Assembly: GCA_944472135.2 (NCBI GenBank) | Contig: OX235263.1 | Span: 29,379,379 to 29,443,378, forward strand | DNA from: Trichobilharzia regenti | Lineage: Eukaryota > Platyhelminthes > Trematoda > Strigeidida > Schistosomatidae | DNA: 64,000 bases | Reading direction: 5' to 3' | In this document: piece after piece, positions 45,206 through 55,700 of the stretch | Layout: the number at the start of each line of letters is the position of its first letter | How positions within the stretch are numbered: the first letter of the stretch is position 1 | Translations under genes and position numbers: made by a program | Notes under the pieces: model-generated | What the model saw: the letters and a program-made list of their open reading frames with translations, nothing else | What the model was told of the DNA's origin: nothing | Databases searched by the model: none

Positions 45206-46127
45206 ATAATAATAACCACATTGAAAATGTATAGGTGTTTAAACACTAACAAATTAAACAATTCCAACAGCTTACGTGATCACAGGCAGTAATTTTACTC
45301 GAAATATTACCAAAATTAAAAAAAATACTTATCAGTTTGTTTAAACTATTGAAATATTATAATTATTCTGATCTACTCCAACTTTGAAGATCAGGCTGAA
45401 GAGTCCCAAACCGAGATGAAACATTTATTAAGTCGTTGTTGGTCTTTAATAGTTCTCTCACTGCTATATGTAAGTAATTTAACGTGGAATTAATTAAATC
45501 TTTTTAAACCAACACTTAAAGATTTAAATTTATTAAAACAAATATAAGACTTAAATATCTATGGAATAACAAACTTTTCTTAATATAAACCAGTAGTTAA
45601 TAAAGTTAAAGTAGGTTCTGGTTCCGTACAAATTTTTAAACAATATCTCCTGAATTATTAGCAGAGATTTCAAATCCAGCTGAAACTAAGTCTTTACAGT
45701 GTTATTCTTTATTTTAAACTAGATCCGTTTGACTTATTAAAGTTTTATTCAGAAGGAAAATTAATAATTGAAGAGAGAGAGAGAACAAATATTGATGCAG
45801 AATAGGATGGATCTATTTTATTTTGTTGTTTCTCGTTAACTGTGTGCAACCTGTAAGATTTCAGCAAACAAGTTATGATACGATTTTAACATACATTTTT
45901 CACTTAACTTTTATATTAGACTTAATTTTTGATTCTTTGAATTCTATTTCTCACTAGATTATATCGTCCTGTTTTAATTCGACTTCCTATACACCCAATA
46001 TTGATCTTTCCACTTTTATGAATTCTAATCAGTATATATTTTATTATACCTGTTCATGCAAATATCACTGACTTATCCCCATCCTAATAACCAGTTGATT
46101 CATTTCCTTACGGTAAACTTTGCTCTT
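45206..46127. other. spacer with a SINE-B hammerhead fragment
   Basis: 45395-45480 contains AGG CTGAAGA GTCCC AAACC GAGAT GAAAC, a SINE-B hammerhead 5' half with an intact CTGANGA core and GAAA but no cleavage site. Otherwise no gene; a GA-rich run near 45773. Confidence 0.5.
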
Positions 46128-46260
46128 ATTATATACTGCTGAAGAATCGCAAACTAGGACGAAACAGCTGTCCAGTACTCTCAGGTTTTCCAATGGTTCT
46201 CTAACCAATGTCAGCTCATGATGAAATCCTGAAACCAATCAAAACCCTACAAACCAACAC
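46128..46260 (+). mobile_element. SINE-B 3' half with best-preserved ribozyme core
   Basis: Starts just at the hammerhead (TATACTGCTGAAGA) and runs through AGGTTTTCCAATGGTTCTC and TCATGATGAAATCC to ACCAACAC, followed by (TA)n. The tRNA-like head is missing. Confidence 0.8.
46134..46178 (+). ncRNA. SINE-B hammerhead with intact CTGANGA/GAAA core
   Basis: Stem I TACTG (46134-46138) pairs with CAGTA (46173-46177); core CTGAAGA (46139-46145); GAAA (46161-46164); minimal stem III CAGCTG then TC with cleavage predicted after C46172. Stem II is weakened: ATCGC against GGAC gives only two good pairs and A-C instead of G-C next to the core. All catalytic positions are consensus, so residual activity is possible. 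Confidence 0.65.
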
Positions 46261-46305
<45 letters not shown>

Positions 46306-46306
46306 A
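46261..46306. repeat. (TA)n microsatellite
   Basis: Nearly pure TA repeat at the 3' end of the SINE-B copy. Confidence 0.95.
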
Positions 46307-46854
46307 TTACTTTAAGATAACTTATCCTTATGTTTTTTTCACGATGACTTCCTTACAACTCTCCTTACTGGAGGACTGACTCCTGATGTTAAACAAAATG
46401 CATGTTAAAATTCCAGTATAGATACAGATTGTACTCAGCTGACCGGAAGTAACAAAATAAAATGGATCCAAGTTATTCTACACCAGTGTTTTTTCTTTCT
46501 CTCCTCTCATATTTATAAAAGGAAACTTGTGTAGGGAAATTAATATTATTCAGCAAAGAAATCGCATACAATAGAGTCAATTTTTAGTCACAATAATCTC
46601 TGAAACGCAAAGGTCGTTACATTTGTAATAAATTCATTTGTAAGCTGACTGAATATAATTAATCCCATTTTGATTGATAAGGAGCAGACACATCATGGTG
46701 TACATGAGGTACATATGTATGAATAGATTTATTCAAAATACACAATGCAGTGTGAAAGACAACTAAATAATTATTTTCACCCTAGTTGAATTAATCTGAA
46801 AAATCAACAAATCAATTGATCATCTTCATTTCTGTTGATCGAACAGTTAGAATA
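46307..46854. other. spacer, no gene seen
   Basis: No supported feature. Confidence 0.5.
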
Positions 46855-46951
46855 TTACATGGTCGGAAGCAATCGGCCACAGGATGCCCAGTCTTGGACC
46901 TAGGTTTTGTCCTAGTCGGCACTCGCCAGCAAGGCGTATCTGCAGCCTTGA
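46855..46951 (-). mobile_element. SINE-C hammerhead and body fragment
   Basis: Minus strand: GCCTTG CTGGCGA GTGCC GACTA GGAC, AAAA (GAAA lost), CCTAGGTC CAAGAC. Stem I CTTG/CAAG is preserved, which shows the ancestral stem I of this family. Core A6 is changed to G. It directly follows a SINE-E tail in the same orientation. Confidence 0.75.
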
Positions 46952-47108
46952 TTACAGCTTGATTCCACTGTACAAGTATGGAATTTTCAGCATGGATATC
47001 GGTAGCCCAAGTTTTGCAGGCCGACCATAGATATCAAGTGTGCGTCGGCAGTGGATCGAACCCCGGACCATGTGCATGGTTGGCGAGAGTCCTAACCTTT
47101 GTATCACC
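46952..47108 (-). mobile_element. SINE-E copy, fused to SINE-C
   Basis: Minus strand: box B GGGGTTCGATCCACTG (about 47046-47061), head GGTTAGGACTCTCGCCAACC, body TTGATATCTATGGTCGGCC, tail AGTGGAATCAAGCTGTAATC running straight into the SINE-C ribozyme. Either a chimeric retroposon or one element inserted in the other. Confidence 0.75.
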
Positions 47109-47614
47109 CACGAACATATAGTACCAGGTTAAAAGGATATCGGAGTAATAATTTACGATCTCATAAGAGCAATAATAACAAAAAGCGTATATGATAATTT
47201 TAAGAAATTAATAACATTCAGGAGTAAAAACACCTGTGATATTGTAACCCTTGAAGTATTCATTTGTAATATTACAGAAATTGTAAGCACACAGACCTTA
47301 GCTTTATAACCTGAGAATAAAAAAGCAATGAAAGACATTCAGATTATCATTTCAGAAAGTATTAAGACCAAATATATGACCAAATCCACTTCCCTGTAGA
47401 AAGGAAGTGAATACACGTATGATTTGGGTCGTGATGTAGATAATTTTAGGTTAGAAATGGTTCAACTATGGGTAAAATTTTACGCACTGACAAAATATTT
47501 ATGGTTTCCAGCTTTATAAGTAACAACTCAAAGGAAATACATACTACCTTCGATATTTATAATCTTGTAATAAAACTATAATAAATTTTTAACATCTTCA
47601 ATGTAATGACTTAC
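47109..47614 (-). other. presumed start of intron 1 of the Tincar-like gene
   Basis: Begins at 47614 with the consensus donor GTAAGT (47614-47609). No second exon is recognisable in the ~47 kb further down the minus strand, so the first intron is probably very long or the locus is a partial copy. Confidence 0.5.
47609..47614 (-). promoter_or_regulatory. splice donor of the Tincar-like exon
   Basis: GTAAGT on the minus strand directly after GATCCAC, a perfect donor consensus. It is placed just after the third membrane segment and four codons before the read-through stop. Confidence 0.7.
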
Positions 47615-48365
47615 GTGGATCGATCGCCTCATTTTTGATCTGTTCAGCTTCCATAATACATATAGGCAAGAGAAACAAATAAGTGATAAGAACATATAGT
47701 ATAGAGGAAAATGGTCTAAAATGACTTGATAATTGTTCATAAAAATCTTCACCACGACGTTTTAAGATGAATGGATCTAATGTCTCCTCTTCAAATGATG
47801 AATGTTCACGTGGACGTGTAACTCCGTTGACACAAACACTACCATTAGGAATTGTAGTACTATTGTTATTATTATTATGGTAACGATTAGATGTATTTCC
47901 ATAGCCATTTGAAGAATACGCTGTAGTGAACTTTTGTAAAGCAGGAAAGGATAATAGTAAATTTTGTAAGTGCAGTATATCTTTACCAAGAATAACAGAA
48001 TCATTCGCTGAATGACCAACTCGACATAAAGCAGAATATATTAGTAAAGGTAATAAGCATAGACTACAAATTATTGAACCCAGCTGGAAGTACAGTGTAT
48101 TATTCTCATCCCAATTATTTCCAAAGCGTGGATTATATGCTTGTGCTTTAAAATCTTTATACCTCCATATAGCTCGTACCAACAGCCATGAAATACTTGA
48201 TGTAGTAAAGACCACATACCAAACATTACCTAATGATGTGCAATTGGAACCTAGGCCAATATTTTGTATAAATCGCCAAAAACATGATACTTTATTCGTT
48301 GATAAGGTAGCCCATAACTGTCTACGTGAAGCGTAAAATGCTGGATGCATTTGACTTTCAGGCAT
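47615..48365 (-). CDS. Tincar-like multi-pass membrane protein, first coding exon
   Basis: 250 codons plus one base, from ATG (in-frame TAA two codons upstream fixes this start) to a GTAAGT donor, giving a phase-1 junction; reading on adds only KSLH and a stop. Hydrophobic segments at residues about 46-66 (VWYVVFTTSSISWLLV), 91-113 (FQLGSIICSLCLLPLLIY) and 218-239 (ILYVLITYLFLLPICIM). Between segments 2 and 3 lies a polar loop of ~100 residues with an Asn run (RYHNNNNNST) and acidic FEEE. The block CRVGHSANDS after segment 2 and LLPICIMEAEQI after segment 3 resemble, from memory, VGN-ANDG and the following membrane segment of Drosophila Tincar, an eight-pass protein of developing heart and eye. 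Length fits the N-terminal third. The family call is by eye; the gene being host and spliced is much safer. Confidence 0.7.
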
Positions 48366-49347
48366 GATTTAATTAGTTCCAAGTGTAATAGATAAAAATC
48401 TCATGTTCTCATATTTCTAAAATTTTCCACTATGGAATGATCATTATTACTATTGTTGGTGAAATAAATCATAATTAGAAAGAAGTTTGATATTGTTATG
48501 CCTATTTTGTGAATTAAATGATTGTCATTTTAGAGCTATGCATTATTTAACCAATCAGAATACAAGACACAAGTGAGTCATTAATACAAAAAACTATAAT
48601 TTCATTGGTTAAAATCACTTAAGACCAGTAATCATCATGTCGTTCACGTAGGTGTGTACTGGTAACTGGTAATAACAATGACATTTTAAACTGTAACAAT
48701 TACAACCCTAAAGGAAAATCAAGAGAGAAAGAGAGAGTGGAGGAACGAACGAGTTTAAGCATTACACTGCCTCGGAGTAATAAACATATTTTTAAGGGGC
48801 GTCAACCAAAAAAGAGAACCAGTATAAAATATTGAAAATCAATTTAAATTTAAAAAGCGTTTCCCTATGTCTACCTTCCCGTCTTCAATGATAAATAAAA
48901 TAAAATTAACAGATGAAGAATAGACGTGATGATTAATCTCTGTATAGGAAGTAAATTAATTTTTTATTCAATGTGATGGATAGGTAATTCTGTGCAAATA
49001 TTTCGAGCAATTTTCTCCAAAGACACTAGCCCAACATATTTCAGATATATTAAGACGGAAATGGTAAAATGAGTTTAAAAATATATATTACTAGTGATTC
49101 ACGCCATTTAGGGGAAACAAGTTATCTGTGTAACGTTTAATCTGATTATAGTAACACAATGATAGGTAGGAAAAATACATCCAAATCATGATTTTTAACA
49201 TGCACACATGTAGAACTATTTGAAGATGAAATTTAGATGTCTGTGAAGAAACGTTAGAGACTAATTAAAAGCACGACAGATGATTAGTTGGTGATCCTGT
49301 TCACCTGTGTCTCTAAACAAGTTTGTAAAAAGTAAACAATGGCTGAC
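48366..49347. other. upstream region of the Tincar-like gene
   Basis: AT-rich. Presumably holds 5' UTR and promoter, but I cannot point to a TATA box or start site with support. A GA-rich run AGAGAGAAAGAGAGAG lies at about 48722-48738. Confidence 0.35.
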
Positions 49348-49357
49348 TTTTCATAAA

Positions 49358-50595
49358 ATCATTATTATTATTGCTCCTTTGGGTTCCTAGTGGAACATAA
49401 GGCTTCAACTGCACGTCCCCACCTGCCACTGCTGTCTTCCTTCTACTGTACTTTTCACCTACATACATGTTAGTCCATACTCATTCAACTCCTCTTCACA
49501 CCATCTCCTCCATGTCACCTAACCTTGCACTGACGTCCCACTCGCCGCTTCCCTTTCGACCTGGTTCCACTCGAGCAATGGCCTGACGGGAGTGCGATGC
49601 CTCCTCAGCGAGTCTCCATCCAATCCATCTCCGCTTTCTCCTGCATATTTGTTGAGCGATTGGTTCTTGCACGCCGGTTTGTTCCCATAGTTTCTTGTTG
49701 GTAATTGTTTCCGGCCCGGCCATCTGATCTTCAGTATACATCCAGCGAAGACAGTTGTTGATAAAGCTCTGGTCTGCAACAGGCTGTTGGAAATATTCTT
49801 TGTCACCCGCCCGCCAAGCTTGTGATCCGTATAGAATAGCTGACTGACTTGACGTTTGCATCGAAAATCCGACCGAATTTTGTTGTTGATGTTGGCTGAG
49901 TGACGAAGATTTCCAGATTGATTGTTTCAGTTTGATGAATGTGTTTCTCGCTCGCCTTCCCGATTCTTGCTCGATTTGACATCCTCGTCCGTTCCGAGTG
50001 GTTGTGGTTGACACAGTGCTCCCTAGATAAGTGAGTGAATGAAGTAATCTCTTTCAAGTCCCTCCCGTTGATGGTGATTGGCGCTGAATGTTGCTGTGGC
50101 TGTGGTTGGTTGGTTATTTTCATCACCTCCGTCTTGTCTATGTTCACTTGGAGTCCTGTCTTCGCCGGCTGCTTCTTCGGTGAGTTTGTCGGTCAGTTTT
50201 CGCTTGTAAGTCTTCGATTTTGTGTGACATCAAACCTCTTTAATTCGACGGCTATCTGGACAGCCTTTCCAGTTTCGTACATTGTACGAACATTCCAGGT
50301 ACCCATCCTTACTTTTGCTTTCATCGAAAGAAGGCACATCGGCTGACTGGCTTCCCGAAGGCTTTCATCAGTCTGCGTCATTTCACTTCCCCGAATCCAG
50401 AGAAAAATAAGGCTATTGTTTATGCTTTTAGAATTTTTATTATATTTATTCGTTGAAGTTTCTGTAGCGATTTAGTTGAGTTTTACGGGGGTGGAGTTGC
50501 TAGCACCACACCCCAACCCTCCCTCTTTATCCAGGCTTGGGACCGGCTAGAAAACTAGGAAGCTAGTAGCCTAGCAAGCTAGCAATCTGGCGAGG
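49358..50595 (-). mobile_element. RTE-I internal-deletion derivative with TSD
   Basis: Both RTE-I ends are present but the middle is gone. Minus strand: 5' UTR (from 50595, GGGAGGGTTGGGGTGTGG and GCTACAGAAACTTCAACG), the first ~47 endonuclease codons (MTQTDESLREASQPMCLL, GTWNVRTMYETGKAV), then a direct jump at about 50236 to the region after RT motif C (QNRRLTSEN), thumb, tail and (TAA)n. TSD TTTTCATAAA at 49348-49357 and 50596-50605 shows that it moved as a ~1.24-kb unit or was deleted after insertion. It lacks both nuclease and RT, so if mobile it needs a helper RTE. Confidence 0.88.
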
Positions 50596-50836
50596 TTTTC
50601 ATAAATTTAAGTTTGGCTTAACTACTAGCGTACATAAAAACACATTTACTGCCAACAATATTATAAACAAATCTCCTTCCACATATGACCAATGAGTAAT
50701 CAGAGACTGACTAATCATCAAACAGAAAATAGTGGGAAAATGTTGTGAGAAATTTTCAAACTGCCTACAGATGAATTATTTGTCAACATTTACCCCGAAA
50801 CATAACTTGAAAATCACTCGGCACACTACGTCAAAC

Positions 50837-51063
50837 TTTTTTCCTTTACATCCCAAGTGGAACATAGGGCTTCAAGCTAAAGGCTTAAAGTTTCGGTAGC
50901 AGTTATGTTTAATTTTACGCGATGGGATTGCTAGCCTCATGCCTAACCCTCCCTCTTTACCAATCTTATTGATGGTTTAGCGAGGTAAAGGAGTGCGTTG
51001 ATGGCCGGGGATCGAATCCCGAACCAAATGTGTGGTTGGCGAGGATTTTACCGCTGACGCACC
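50837..51063 (-). mobile_element. SINE-D copy with TSD (minus strand)
   Basis: Head and box B GGGATTCGATCCCCGG (about 51005-51020), body with GGTAAAGAGGGAGGGTTAGG (closer to the RTE-I 5' UTR than other SINE-D copies), tail GAAGCCCTATGTTCCACTTG. TSD ACGTCAAAC at 50828-50836 and 51064-51072. Confidence 0.88.
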
Positions 51064-51072
51064 ACGTCAAAC

Positions 51073-52504
51073 CTTAATGCAACATAATTCTGAAATAGAC
51101 AATCTTAAGAGTACTATTTATACAAATCTAAATTTATTCATTCAAAATGAATACAGTAAATCACTTGCTGGTAGTTATTGAAAGCATTAATAATACGCAG
51201 TGGTTCGATGTCAACGTCTGATGCTGTCAATGATTTACGGTTGTGATAAAATCAATCGACTAGGTACTCACTGCTCCTTACCGGGTTGTGGTTGGAAGCT
51301 TCAACTTCCTATTAAGAGAAATATTTTTCATATTGCGCATTTCAAGCTTGAGGAGAGTCGCTCAATAGTGGAAGATTGTGACATTATCACCAATTAATCA
51401 AAAAAGTAAAGCGTAAGGTTCAAATCTATTGGTTGAGTGTAAACTTAAAAAGAGATTTGAGTTCCCCTGGCCATATTTTATGTGACATTTTCTGTCATGA
51501 CTGTTAATAACTCCTAGTCTAGAAAGAAATCACTATTTAGTGACTCCTAATTCATAATTTGTCTCTCGAAGATCTCGATTTATTTTGAAAAGCAATTAGC
51601 ACAAAGCGGTAGAAAATAATCACTTGTGAATAAGGCACACTCTATTGTCTTAATTTCAAAGAATGTATAAATATAACATGCAGAATAAACAGACTGACTA
51701 CGTACAAAGTACAGTGACTGTTCACTAGTGAGTATACGGTATCATGCTTTTACGGTAATTGTATAGACTGAAATTTATCCCACAAGTTAGAAATATTCTC
51801 ACCAAGCCAGAAAAATCGTCCTTCCGCTACGCTACAGTTTATATCGATTGGTTGAAATCAATACGTGAGACACTGGTTTTGTATCCATAAGCCAGGTACG
51901 TCATCTAACATGGTATAACTGATGACCCTTGAAAGTGCCGAATACATATCATTCGATGCTGCAGCCAGAGACGTTACCGACAGTGCATTTGAGCCCAAAC
52001 CATCAAAAGAAAATCGGGCCCGATGAGAATGAAGATCCGTTTAGCCAATTAGTAATATTGAGCACAAAATATAGATCCAGAGGTTCCCGCTAACAACCAT
52101 GAATCAAACAGGGTGGTTTCTAGCGTATATTTATAGTCGTTTGTTAATAAGCTTCTTAAATTATGAAAACTGGTTTTTTTTAAAACTATTTTTAACTATT
52201 CTCATCTAACCATCGAATAGTGAAGTGAATAATTCTGAAAGAACGAGAAATTCCTCGCTATCATCCATTTCAATGTCACTAATTTATGAGAAGGATGAAC
52301 CATAGGAAATGAAATGAAATCGAAAATGTATGGAAATCCCTTTCTGCACTCCTCATTTCGTATAGAGTGGACGTTTTTAGAGATTTACCTTTTTTTCTGG
52401 TGATTACTTTGGTTCAACAATATTCCGTTTGTTACAGATAACTGGCATATCCTCACGTGGTACTAAAATTGGACACATTGAGAAAATATTCCAAAGACAA
52501 GAGA
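51073..52504. other. spacer with a SINE-C head relic
   Basis: Around 51955-52005 the minus strand reads GGGCTCAAATGCACTGTCGG and TAACGTCTCTGGCTGCAGCA, a SINE-C-like tRNA head without body. No gene otherwise. Confidence 0.4.
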
Positions 52505-52860
52505 GAGAAGAGTGTTCAGTAATTCAGCTTAATAAATTTTCGCCCCAGTTCAGGACCCCTAAACATTACACACTCATCACTCTACCAAGGATCGGAACCA
52601 GGATCTTCATGATATGAGGCCAGTCGGTCGACTATTTAGCCACTGGGATGGGACTCAATAACCCTTCTACCGATATGAAATAAATAGATTCACCGCCAAC
52701 CAACTTCATTAGCGACTATTTGTTTTCACAACCGATCTGGTAGGCTTCACTAGTCACCACTTCTTAACAGAACTGCAGGCAGTTAAATTATGTAACCAGT
52801 CACTAGTGAGCGTTAAGTTAATTTTCAAGTGTTAATTGACGAGGATTTGGTTTACTTTAA
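52505..52860 (-). mobile_element. diverged SINE-B, minus arm of inverted pair 6
   Basis: Minus strand: GTGGCTAAATAGTCGACCG (box A region), CTGGTTCCGATCC (box B), and the 5' extension CACTAGTGACTGG, AAGTGGTGACTAGTG. Diverged but collinear with 55058-55460. Confidence 0.65.
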
Positions 52861-52904
52861 GTTAATTCATCTATTGATGCTAATTAGATTTAGAGATGGC
52901 GCTG

Positions 52905-53165
52905 CATAGAGCAAAATAACAGAGGGTAGCATTTACAGGCTATTGGATCCCATCCTAATAGCTGAATGGTCAACGACCTGGAATCATAACCTCAAGAGTC
53001 TGTGCCTAATCCCCTGTGGGCTCGTTGTTGTGTATTCCTGAGGCGTCCCAAACTAGGACGAAACGACTATCCAGTACTTCCTGGTTGCCAGTGGTTATCC
53101 AGTTGATATCGATCTGTGATTTATACTAAAACAAACCAAATCTATGCAAACCAAAATTTAAATAT
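52905..53165 (+). mobile_element. diverged SINE-B, plus arm of inverted pair 6
   Basis: AATAGCTGAATGGTCAACG (box A region) but box B is decayed. Hammerhead: TATTC CTGAGGC GTCC CAAACTA GGAC GAAA CGACTATC CAGTACTT: C3, U4, G5, A6 and stem II are intact, A9 is changed to C and stem I is weak. The 3' end runs to AAACCAAATCTATGCAAACC. Confidence 0.65.
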
Positions 53166-53744
53166 TCTAGTTACAATTAGATGACAAAACTTTCAGTGGT
53201 ATATGAAGTTTGCACGACTAATTTTGATACGGTATTGAGACAGTAATATCTAAAAGAAGTTTATTTCAATAATAAAATTACTTTAGTTACTTCGGAAATG
53301 AAAAGTGACGGATATTTAGGTCATGTTTAGATATATATATGTATGTAATTCTGTATTGCTTCCTTGGTGATTTATGTTGTGTAAAGTCTTTTTTTATTTT
53401 CCGATGATTGTCTTTGGTCAATGTTTGCCTTGAAAACTGTTATCCATAGATACCTCCATAGTTTTAAACAAGAAATGAATAAGTGAGATGAATCCGTTCA
53501 ACACTTCAGCAGTTTAGCCGGTGTATTCAATCAGAGAAAGCAGATTTAAAATCGATATTTGATTTCATCTGTTAATGAATTCATCTGAAAACTGCTATCA
53601 AAAGGGATTGTTATCACATATAATGAATATTAGGCCTTTAGGGATCTGATTGTTTTTATTCTATTCTAACTGATTTCTCACTTAGAGGTGAACACTTCTA
53701 AGTACTACTCACTATACCATAACGTTTTCTTTCGATTAACATCA
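53166..53744. other. spacer, no gene seen
   Basis: No supported feature. Confidence 0.5.
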
Positions 53745-53885
53745 GTTAAAGAACAATTTTAACACAAAACAAAATAAACTAGTGGAACAATTGGAGAAAA
53801 AGGATCACTGAATGACTGTTTCTCCTCAGTTTGGGACTGTCAGGAGACACTTATGACCCCGTGAATAAAAAGACCTTTGAATCAG
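53745..53885 (-). mobile_element. SINE-B relic (minus strand)
   Basis: Minus strand: CTCCTGACAGTCCCAAACTG, GGAGAAACAGTCATTCAGTG, i.e. decayed core (CTGACA), stem II and GAAA in order, followed by ATTGTTCTTTAACTGATGTT as in the 3' part. Confidence 0.6.
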
Positions 53886-55057
53886 CTAAATTTCTATAAA
53901 TTTCTATAACTCCGCTTATTTGTGTGGAATAAAGAATTCTTTTGTAATATATATATATATATATCATAAAAAGTGCAAGTGATCATAGACAAACCAATTC
54001 AACAGTGTAACATATACAGGAGTAAAACTGTGGCATTGTGAGAGTTTACCTGTAAGCTAATTTGTTTATCTATTACGGAACATACTCATATAATCTGATC
54101 TGCTGGATGACTTTTTGAGTACACCTTCCTGCTCATAAACTCATTAAGAACAAGAAAATCATTCATCTTGTATTTGGATCCATGAAGGGGAAAATAAGCT
54201 CAAAGTTAGATATTAGCTTAGACGGAGAAGACTCTGAACATTCAAAACTTATCATTTGTAACAACCAGAACCGACTCGTTTCGGTCTGAACTCAGGAAAC
54301 CGGTCTCTACGTCCTACTGTATGGCTGACGAAACTTATTTCAGAGATGCGCAGTCACAAAACACTCCAAAGACAACAAGAAGACATATTCGTGGTTAGAT
54401 CTGCATGGTTCTATTCAACAGTAATAACATCAGAAACTAAAAATTACCTCAACAGTGCCGCTAAGTAGCTATGAAGACAAGGTCATGTTCTTACTACAAA
54501 ATGAGAAGTACACTAGAATCAAGTAGTAAGTTCCCAACAAGTTGGGATTAAATCTCTGTCCTCTATCCCGAAAACAATCCTAGGTCAGAATAACCTTTGT
54601 TCACTGAAACAAAATGATACCATAAAACAGCTCGACATCAATATATCACACAATCACAAAGAAAAGCATTAAAACTAGAAGTTAAACAGGGACGAAGACA
54701 AATAATTAATAAGGATCAAATCAACTTATAGTATGATATGCAGATGTTAGGATGATATACAGAAAACGGATAATAATTACAAAGTCGTTTGGAACATCCA
54801 AATAAGTATAAATATTGTGATTAGATTCTCTAGGAAGGATTTTTCAAACAATCATTCCATTGCATCACTCGATTACTGGCAAAATTTCATTTAAAAGATA
54901 ACAGTGAACTCTGCAGAAGACTTTATAAAAAAACAACTCGAGTATAGAACACTGAATGTTGACCTTCTAATAATTTATGCACAGAATCCCACAATTTTCC
55001 TTTCATATTCAGATAAATGATGGATAGCAATGCAAGTAAAAAACAATAATGGCCTAT
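53886..55057. other. spacer, no gene seen
   Basis: 1.2 kb without a supported gene; (TA)n at about 53948-53964. Confidence 0.5.
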
Positions 55058-55460
55058 TCAAGTGTTGGTTTGTAGGGATCTGATTAGTTACAGGATTTCA
55101 TCATGAGCTGACATTGGTTAGAGAACCATCGGAAAACCAGCGGCAAGTACTGGGCAGCTGTTTCGTCCTAGTTTGGGGCTCCTCTTCAGTACGCACCCCC
55201 CCGTCAGTGTTCGAACTCAGGATATTCTGGTTACAAAGCTAGTGAGCTCGTATGCCATTAAGCGACTGGGACCCGATCCAATGACCAGCCCATGAATTCT
55301 AACTTCCGTCAATTCACGACATAGCGCGACCCCTAGCCAATGTCTTCGGTGAGTATTTGTCCTCACACCCGACCTGCTGCACCCTACTGGTCACGAATTC
55401 TTACTAGAACCGTAGGTAACTACCCACCTGAATAGGGCAAGTCGCTAGTGAGCATCTCAT
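55058..55460 (-). mobile_element. SINE-B full unit in tandem (minus strand)
   Basis: Complete ~400-bp unit on the minus strand with the long 5' extension (GATGAGATGCTCACTAGCGA, AGGTGGGTAGTTACC, GTGTGAGGACAAATACTC), head GTCGCTTAATGGCATACG, box B GAGTTCGAACACTGACGG, hammerhead relic GTACTG AAGAGGA GCCCC AAACTA GGAC GAAA CAGCTGCC CAGTAC (C3/U4 lost), and 3' end to CAAACCAACACTTGAATA. It abuts a second unit in the same orientation. Confidence 0.8.
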
Positions 55461-55560
55461 CGATATTCAAGTGTTGGTTTGGTTACAGGATTTCATCATG
55501 ATCTGACATTAGTTAGAGAACCATTGGAAAACCTGAGAGTACTGGACAGCTGTTTGATTG
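55461..55560 (-). mobile_element. SINE-B second tandem unit, truncated
   Basis: Minus strand: AACAGCTGTCCAGTACTCTC, AGGTTTTCCAATGGTTCTC, TCATGATGAAATCC, ending where the previous unit starts. Head-to-tail order is as in Sm-alpha-like satellites. Its 5' end lies at the hammerhead. Confidence 0.75.
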
Positions 55561-55589
55561 ATGATGATTAACAGTTGAATCAAAGATGA

Positions 55590-55700
55590 GCATTTGATCT
55601 TATTTGAGGCTCATCAGCTGGGTTTTCAGTGTTAGTAGAGACACCGTCATTCACTTGGAATGCAGGTATATCCAGGCTGAAAAGTTCCAAACAGGATTCC
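55590..55700 (+). mobile_element. SINE-A-like relic
   Basis: GGTTTTCAGTGTTAGTAGAG, CACTTGGAATGCAGGTATAT, CCAGGCTGAAAAGTTCCAAA and ATTCCACTTC follow the Sm-alpha hammerhead region; GAAA and stem II are lost. Confidence 0.4.

Noticed and set aside
44873..45267. 134-codon minus-strand frame with membrane-like segments
   Set aside because: Antisense to an RTE relic and its (TAA)n tail.
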